From AC-50 sp035640455 (GTDB lineage Bacteria > Actinomycetota > Thermoleophilia > Gaiellales > Gaiellaceae): 18,076 bases of DNA. The stretch spans positions 1-18,076 of the forward strand of contig DASQWB010000125.1 in NCBI GenBank assembly GCA_035640455.1. Reading direction: 5' to 3'. The translations under genes were made by a program, and so were the position numbers. Of the stretch, positions 14,537 through 18,076 are shown one piece after another (the first letter of the stretch is position 1; each line of letters starts with the position of its first letter). Below the pieces are notes generated by a model. It was not told the origin of the DNA. It ran no database searches and saw only the letters and a program-made list of their open reading frames with translations.

Positions 14537-15777
14537 CCGACGCGCGCGGCGGCCTCGGGCCACGCGTCGGCGATCTGCGCGCGGAGCTCCGGGGTCAGCT
14601 CCTCGACGGCGGTGCCCGCGCGGGCCTTGCGGATGAATGGGTCCTCGAGCCCGCTGCCGCGGAAGGTCGGCAGCGTGGTCGCGGTCTCGCGCTCGAGGCG
14701 GCGCAGTTCGCCGGCCTCGCTCCTCGCGACGGCCTGGGCGCGTGTGGCGTCGTCGACCTCGACGCCGAGGAGGTCGAGCGCGGCGTCGAGTGCCTCGCGC
14801 GGCGCGCGCAGCATGTCCTCGTAGCGAAGGAGGACGAAGCCGCCGTCGCCCTCGCGCGCGTCGAGCCAGCCGGTCACGTGCTCGCCCCAGGTGCCGAAGT
14901 CGTCGAGCCGGCCGCGGACGAAGCTGTCCACGAAGCGCGCGACATCGTAGCGCGGCGGGATCGTGCGCATCTTGATCAGGTAGTGGTAGTACGAGACGGC
15001 CACGTCCGCGGGGTCGCGGACGGCGTAGAGGACGCGGCGGTAGCGCTCGTCGTACGGCTCGTGGCTCTTGAGGACGCGAGGCTCCGGCCGCCGGCGCAGC
15101 GCGCGGTCGGTCTCGTCGTAGATGTCGGGCACGACGTCGCCGACGTCCGCGAAGGTCACCCGCCGCTCGGGCCGGAGCGCGTTCGCAAGCAGAAAGCGAA
15201 GCCACGTGCTCCCCGAGCGCGGGTACGAGACGAGGAAGACGTCGGTGGGGAGGACGGTCAGGCCGCGGGCCACTGGCTGTTGATTGAGGACACGCCGGAG
15301 GTGGGGCAACACCGCCCGATCGCGTGGCCGATCGGCTGCCTGCTTCGAGCGAATGACGTCGGCGAGGGAGGCGACGAAAATCGTTACGTCGTCGAACCGA
15401 GCGGGCCGCGCACCGCGGCGAAGGTCTCTGTAGCCCTGAGTCCCGCTGGGGTCAAGCGTCACGTCGATGCGGCCGTGGTCTGTGATGAACGTCCAGACTG
15501 AGCCGTTCGCGAGGGTGACACCGTCGAGTTTAAACGTCGCGGCAACCTCGTCTGGAACGTCGACGAGCCGCGCGTTCATTCTTCGCAAGGCAGCTGCGAC
15601 GCGTTCGAGATTCTCGACACTGCGGTTCGGTGTGATATCGAGGTCGAACGTCACGTGAGCCGCGCCTGCGAGCGCCGCCGCGAGGCCGCCGATGACCACG
15701 TACTCCGCTCTCTCTGCCTCCAGCGCGGCCAGCATCGGTCTCGGCTCGAAGAATGTCGGCGTCTGGTCGTCAGGCAT
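14518..15777 (-). CDS. Fusion: MNT/AbiEii-like nucleotidyltransferase + sulfotransferase
   Basis: One 419-residue frame joins two unrelated domains. Residues 15-168 look like the nucleotidyltransferases paired with XRE regulators in toxin-antitoxin-type modules: YVVIGGLAAALAG (GG at 30-31), FDLDI (metal-binding D45 and D47), and ASLADVIRSKQAADRPRDRAVLPHLRRVL near the normal C-terminus. Residues 173-419 are a PAPS-dependent sulfotransferase: VSYPRSGSTWLR (5'-phosphosulfate loop, 184-194), KSHEP (237-241) and RDPADVAVS (3'-phosphate motif, R254 and S262). The usual RKGxxGxW end is altered to RKARAGTA. The start ATG overlaps the regulator stop by 8 bases (ATGCCTGA). An internal GTG at 15273 (residue 169) could begin a separate sulfotransferase, and base composition changes there. 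The sulfotransferase fits glycan decoration; the first domain does not. Confidence 0.85.
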   Translation of the reverse strand: MPDDQTPTFFEPRPMLAALEAERAEYVVIGGLAAALAGAAHVTFDLDITPNRSVENLERVAAALRRMNARLVDVPDEVAATFKLDGVTLANGSVWTFITDHGRIDVTLDPSGTQGYRDLRRGARPARFDDVTIFVASLADVIRSKQAADRPRDRAVLPHLRRVLNQQPVARGLTVLPTDVFLVSYPRSGSTWLRFLLANALRPERRVTFADVGDVVPDIYDETDRALRRRPEPRVLKSHEPYDERYRRVLYAVRDPADVAVSYYHYLIKMRTIPPRYDVARFVDSFVRGRLDDFGTWGEHVTGWLDAREGDGGFVLLRYEDMLRAPREALDAALDLLGVEVDDATRAQAVARSEAGELRRLERETATTLPTFRGSGLEDPFIRKARAGTAVEELTPELRAQIADAWPEAAARVGYGDSR

Positions 15778-16087
15778 CGGCGAGCGCGCGTCGGCCCTCG
15801 AAGATGAACCGCGACAACTCCTCGAGATTCCGTAGGCGCTGCTCAGGGGTCATCGCGAGTGTCGCCGCGATGAGGCTGTCGTCGTGCGTGTCGTGCGGGA
15901 CGATACGAAGCTCGAGGTCGAGGCCGCACGCGTGCAGGAGCCGCTGGAGCGTCTCGAGCGAAGGGATCTGGCGGCCGCGCTCAATGCGAGCGATCGCCGA
16001 CTGAGAGGTGCCGGCGCGCTCGGCGAGTTCGCGCTGGCTCAGTCCCGCCCGACGCCTTGCCTCCTGGAGGATCGTCGACGACGCCAT
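15770..16087 (-). CDS. XRE-family HTH regulator paired with the nucleotidyltransferase
   Basis: A 105-residue protein. Residues 5-60 are an XRE helix-turn-helix: LQEARRRAGLSQRELAERAG (helices 1-2), TSQSAIARIERGRQIPSLET (recognition helix and turn), LQRLLHACGLDLELRIV. The C-terminal tail SLIAATLAMTPEQRLRNLEELSRF is characteristic of small XRE proteins encoded directly upstream of MNT-type nucleotidyltransferases, where they are presumed antitoxins and autorepressors. The ATG at 16087 follows TATCGT (complement of 16095-16100) by 7 bases without a ribosome site, so the mRNA is likely leaderless. A perfect palindrome adjoins the hexamer and is a probable operator. It overlaps the next gene by 8 bases. 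Its base composition is less GC-rich than the glycan genes, suggesting acquisition. Confidence 0.88.
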   Translation of the reverse strand: MASSTILQEARRRAGLSQRELAERAGTSQSAIARIERGRQIPSLETLQRLLHACGLDLELRIVPHDTHDDSLIAATLAMTPEQRLRNLEELSRFIFEGRRALADA

Positions 16088-16094
16088 GACGCTT

Positions 16095-16111
16095 ACGATA
16101 CCGGATCCGGT
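16095..16111 (-). promoter_or_regulatory. Leaderless promoter of the XRE gene with palindromic operator
   Basis: TATCGT (complement of 16095-16100) is a -10 candidate 7 bases before the ATG at 16087. The perfect 12-base palindrome ACCGGATCCGGT (16100-16111) shares one base with it and fills part of the -10/-35 spacer; one more matching pair follows after a mismatch on each side. A dimeric XRE protein bound there would block its own promoter, the normal autoregulation of toxin-antitoxin-type operons. Binding itself is inferred. Confidence 0.5.
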
Positions 16112-16132
16112 GTCGGAAACCGAGAGACGTTA

Positions 16133-16166
16133 GTGGCGCCGTAGCGATAACCGACTGCGGCGCCGC
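16133..16166. repeat. Strong inverted repeat between XRE gene and neuB
   Basis: GTGGCGCCGTAG (16133-16144) and CTGCGGCGCCGC (16155-16166) are inverted copies around a 10-base loop, CGATAACCGA. As plus-strand RNA all 12 pairs form, two of them G-U; as DNA, 10 of 12 match. No T-run follows on either strand, so it is not a standard terminator. It could be a cruciform, a protein site or a remnant of an inserted segment. Confidence 0.55.
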
Positions 16167-16207
16167 AACACGGCACAACGCCACACCGAGCTAACCGGAA
16201 GCGCGGC

Positions 16208-16213
16208 TAGCAT
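16208..16213 (+). promoter_or_regulatory. -10 candidate for leaderless neuB transcript
   Basis: TAGCAT at 16208-16213 is followed by 7 bases and the GTG at 16221, with no ribosome site. The 11-base block GCGGCTAGCAT ending here (16203-16213) is identical to the one before the tandem GT4 start on the other strand (complement of 1776-1786), which suggests a shared promoter type in this locus. Confidence 0.5.
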
Positions 16214-16220
16214 CGCGCGC

Positions 16221-17207
16221 GTGAGCGTATATGTCATCGCCGAGGCCGGCATGAACCACGACGGCAGCCTCGGGAACGCGATCCGCATGGTCGAGGTCGC
16301 CGCCGAGGCCGGCGCCGACGCGGTCAAGTTCCAGCTCCACGACGCGGCCGCGGAGTCGACGCGCGACGCCCCGTCGCCGCCGTACTTCCAGCACGAGAGC
16401 CGCTGGGAGTACTTCCGGCGGACCTCCTTTACCGACGACCAATGGCGTCGCATAAAGGAGGCGTGCGACGCCGCGGGGATCGACTTCGTCTGCGCTCCCT
16501 TCTCGCTCGAGGCGCTCGAGCGGCTCGAGCGGGTCGGCGTCGCGCGCTACAAGATCGGCTCCGGCGAGGTGACGAACCTGGAGCTGATCCGCCGCTCAGC
16601 GGCGACCGGGAAGCCAGTGCTCGTCTCGTCGGGGATGAGCACCTGGGAGGAGCTCGACGGGGCGGTCGAGGCCGCGGGCCAGAACGCCGCCGTCCTCCAG
16701 TGCACCTCGGCCTACCCCACGCCGCCAGAGCGCGTCGGCCTGAACCTCATCGCCGAGCTCCGTGAGCGCTACCGGAAGCCGGTCGGCTTCTCCGACCATT
16801 CGCTCGGGCCCTACGCCGCCTTCGCCGCCGTCGCCCTCGGCGCGGAGATCGTCGAGAAGCACTTCACGCTCTCCCGTGAGATGTACGGGCCGGACGCGGC
16901 GCTCGCTCTCGAGCCGGACGAGCTCGGGGAGCTCGTCGACGGCATCCGCGAGATCTCCGACATCCTCGCCGCGCCGGTCGACAAGGACGCCGAGGCGGCC
17001 GCGCTCCACGGGATGAAGGAGATCTTCGAGAAGAGCGTCGTCTCGGCGCGAGAGATTCCGGCCGGCGCGGTCATCTCCCGCGAGATGCTCGCCGCGAAGA
17101 AGCCGGGAACGGGCATTCCCGCGGCGCGCCTCGACGACGTGGTCGGCCGCCGGGCCGCCGTGGCGATCGCGGCCGACACGGTGCTCACGGAGGACCTGCT
17201 CGCGTGA
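16221..17207 (+). CDS. neuB: NeuB-like nonulosonic acid synthase
   Basis: A 328-residue synthase that condenses phosphoenolpyruvate with a six-carbon amino sugar (such as N-acetylmannosamine) to make a nine-carbon nonulosonic acid. The TIM-barrel domain covers about residues 1-265: VIAEAGMNHDGSLGNA, ADAVKFQL (PEP side), FVCAPFSLEALERL, YKIGSGEVTNLELI, VLQCTSAYPTPP, GFSDHSLG and EIVEKHFTLSR. The final 60 residues are the antifreeze-like SAF domain (SVVSAREIPAGAVISREML), which covers the active site of the partner subunit in NeuB dimers. The GTG at 16221 begins at the conserved SVYVIAEAG. Sequence alone does not separate sialic from legionaminic or pseudaminic acid synthesis. It overlaps the next gene by four bases (GTGA) and makes that gene's substrate pathway clear. 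Confidence 0.92.
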   Translation: MSVYVIAEAGMNHDGSLGNAIRMVEVAAEAGADAVKFQLHDAAAESTRDAPSPPYFQHESRWEYFRRTSFTDDQWRRIKEACDAAGIDFVCAPFSLEALERLERVGVARYKIGSGEVTNLELIRRSAATGKPVLVSSGMSTWEELDGAVEAAGQNAAVLQCTSAYPTPPERVGLNLIAELRERYRKPVGFSDHSLGPYAAFAAVALGAEIVEKHFTLSREMYGPDAALALEPDELGELVDGIREISDILAAPVDKDAEAAALHGMKEIFEKSVVSAREIPAGAVISREMLAAKKPGTGIPAARLDDVVGRRAAVAIAADTVLTEDLLA

Positions 17208-18076
17208 GGAAGGTCTGCGTCGTCGTCGGCTCGCGGGCGAACTATTCGTCGATCAAGTCGGCGATGCGCGCCGTGCGCGATCACCCCGACCTGACGCTCC
17301 AGCTCGTCGTCGGAGCCTCGGCGCTCCTCGACCGCTACGGCACCGTCGTCGACGTGATCGAGCGGGACGGCTTCGAGCCCGACGAGAAGGTCTTCATGCT
17401 GATCGAGGGCGAGACCCCGGGGACGATGGCGAAGTCGACGGGCTTGGGGCTGCTCGAGCTGCCGACGGCCTTCGACCGGCTCGAGCCCGACATCGTGATC
17501 ACCGTCGGCGACCGCTTCGAGACGATGGCGACGGCGCTCGCGGCGACGTACATGAACATCCCGCTCGCCCACACGATGGGCGGCGAGGTCTCAGGCAACA
17601 TCGACGAGTCGATCCGTCATGCGGTGACGAAGTTCGCGCACCTCCACTTCCCCGCGTGCTCGGACGCGGCCGAGCGGATCGTCCGCATGGGCGAGGATCC
17701 CGAGACGGTGCACGTCGTCGGCTGCCCGCGGATGGACCTCGTCGCCGAGGTCCTCGCCGACGGCGAGAACGGGCTCAGCGACCTGTTCGCGGTCGGAGTC
17801 GGGGGCGCGTTCGACCTCGAGGAGCCGTTCCTGATCGTGTCGCAGCACCCGGTGACGACCGAGTACGGCGACGGCGAGCGGCAGATCACGGAGACGCTTA
17901 AGGCGGTGCAGCAGGTCGGGCTGCCGGCGATCGTGCTGTGGCCGAACGCCGACGCCGGCTCGGAGCACATCGCGCGCGGGATCCGCAAGTTCCGCGAGCA
18001 CGAGGACGACTCGCGGCTGCACTTCTTCAAGAACCTCGCCACCGACGACTACGTGAAGCTGATGGCGAAGACGGCC
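17204..18076 (+). CDS. neuC: NeuC-like UDP-N-acetylglucosamine 2-epimerase (hydrolysing), partial
   Basis: The first 291 residues are present; the family is usually about 370-390 residues, so some 80-100 are cut by the right edge. VCVVVGSRANYSSIKSAM is the N-terminal GT-B-like strand and loop, VITVGDRFETMATALAATYMNIPLAHTMGGEVSGNIDESIRHA is the diagnostic epimerase block with the GGE and the catalytic histidine region, and VHVVGCPRMDLVAEV marks the hydrolysing NeuC subgroup. It should open and epimerise UDP-GlcNAc (or a related UDP/GDP amino sugar) to free ManNAc-type sugar for NeuB. The GTG overlaps the neuB stop, and GGAGG at 17189-17193 is a ribosome site ten bases upstream. Confidence 0.9.
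   Translation, partial: MRKVCVVVGSRANYSSIKSAMRAVRDHPDLTLQLVVGASALLDRYGTVVDVIERDGFEPDEKVFMLIEGETPGTMAKSTGLGLLELPTAFDRLEPDIVITVGDRFETMATALAATYMNIPLAHTMGGEVSGNIDESIRHAVTKFAHLHFPACSDAAERIVRMGEDPETVHVVGCPRMDLVAEVLADGENGLSDLFAVGVGGAFDLEEPFLIVSQHPVTTEYGDGERQITETLKAVQQVGLPAIVLWPNADAGSEHIARGIRKFREHEDDSRLHFFKNLATDDYVKLMAKTA

Larger units (their letters stand above)
16088..16220. other. Divergent intergenic region between XRE gene and neuB
   Basis: This 133-base stretch is the longest gap in the window and less GC-rich than its surroundings. It holds the XRE promoter and palindrome on the left, a 12-pair inverted repeat in the middle (16133-16166) and the neuB -10 candidate on the right. No small gene with convincing codon structure was seen. 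Confidence 0.6.

Noticed and set aside
13138..15501. Long plus-strand frame across the capsule-type gene and sulfotransferase
   Set aside because: The translation has no recognisable motif and is biased to Ala, Arg and Gly; the other frames encode well-known families.

Overview
The window is very GC-rich and almost fully coding, with 18 protein genes, two of them cut by the window edges. GTG starts are as common as ATG, and genes in an operon overlap by 1 to 20 bases. Several transcription units begin with a -10-like hexamer only 6 to 8 bases before the start codon, which is the layout of leaderless mRNAs. With the high GC and the gene families present, this points to an actinobacterium, plausibly class Thermoleophilia. 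That placement is inference from style and recalled homologues, not from a marker gene. No rRNA, tRNA, CRISPR array, IS element or phage gene was seen.

Layout. (1) A minus-strand gene entering from the left edge encodes two head-to-tail copies of a family 4 glycosyltransferase (GT4) in one frame. (2) A plus-strand operon, 1792-7746, holds GT4, three tandem paralogous GT2 genes, and two more GT4 genes. (3) A minus-strand methyltransferase, 7804-8544, is divergent from a plus operon, 8562-10854, of a small GT2, a GNAT-like acyltransferase and another glycosyltransferase. (4) A minus-strand GT4, 10844-11953, is divergent from a plus pair, 11997-14536: a polysaccharide deacetylase and a capsule-synthesis-type protein. 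(5) A minus-strand pair, 16087-14518, encodes an XRE regulator and a protein whose N-terminal third is a toxin-antitoxin-type nucleotidyltransferase and whose remainder is a sulfotransferase. (6) A plus pair starting at 16221 encodes NeuB-like and NeuC-like enzymes of nonulosonic (sialic or legionaminic type) acid synthesis and runs off the right edge.

Together this is a surface-glycan locus, for a capsule, exopolysaccharide or glycosylated surface protein. Nonulosonic acid synthesis supplies an acidic sugar; about ten transferases assemble the repeat; methyl, acyl, deacetyl and sulfo modifying enzymes decorate it. No flippase, polymerase, ABC exporter or CMP-sugar synthetase lies in the window, so the locus extends beyond it.

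Points most worth a second look: the regulator/nucleotidyltransferase module joined in frame to a sulfotransferase, with a drop in GC and a palindrome over its promoter; the tandem GT4 fusion; compact divergent starts where opposite -10 hexamers overlap by five bases; and two genes with no ordinary start codon (CTG for the GNAT-like gene, apparently ATC for the deacetylase). The longest intergenic stretch is 133 bases (16088-16220).
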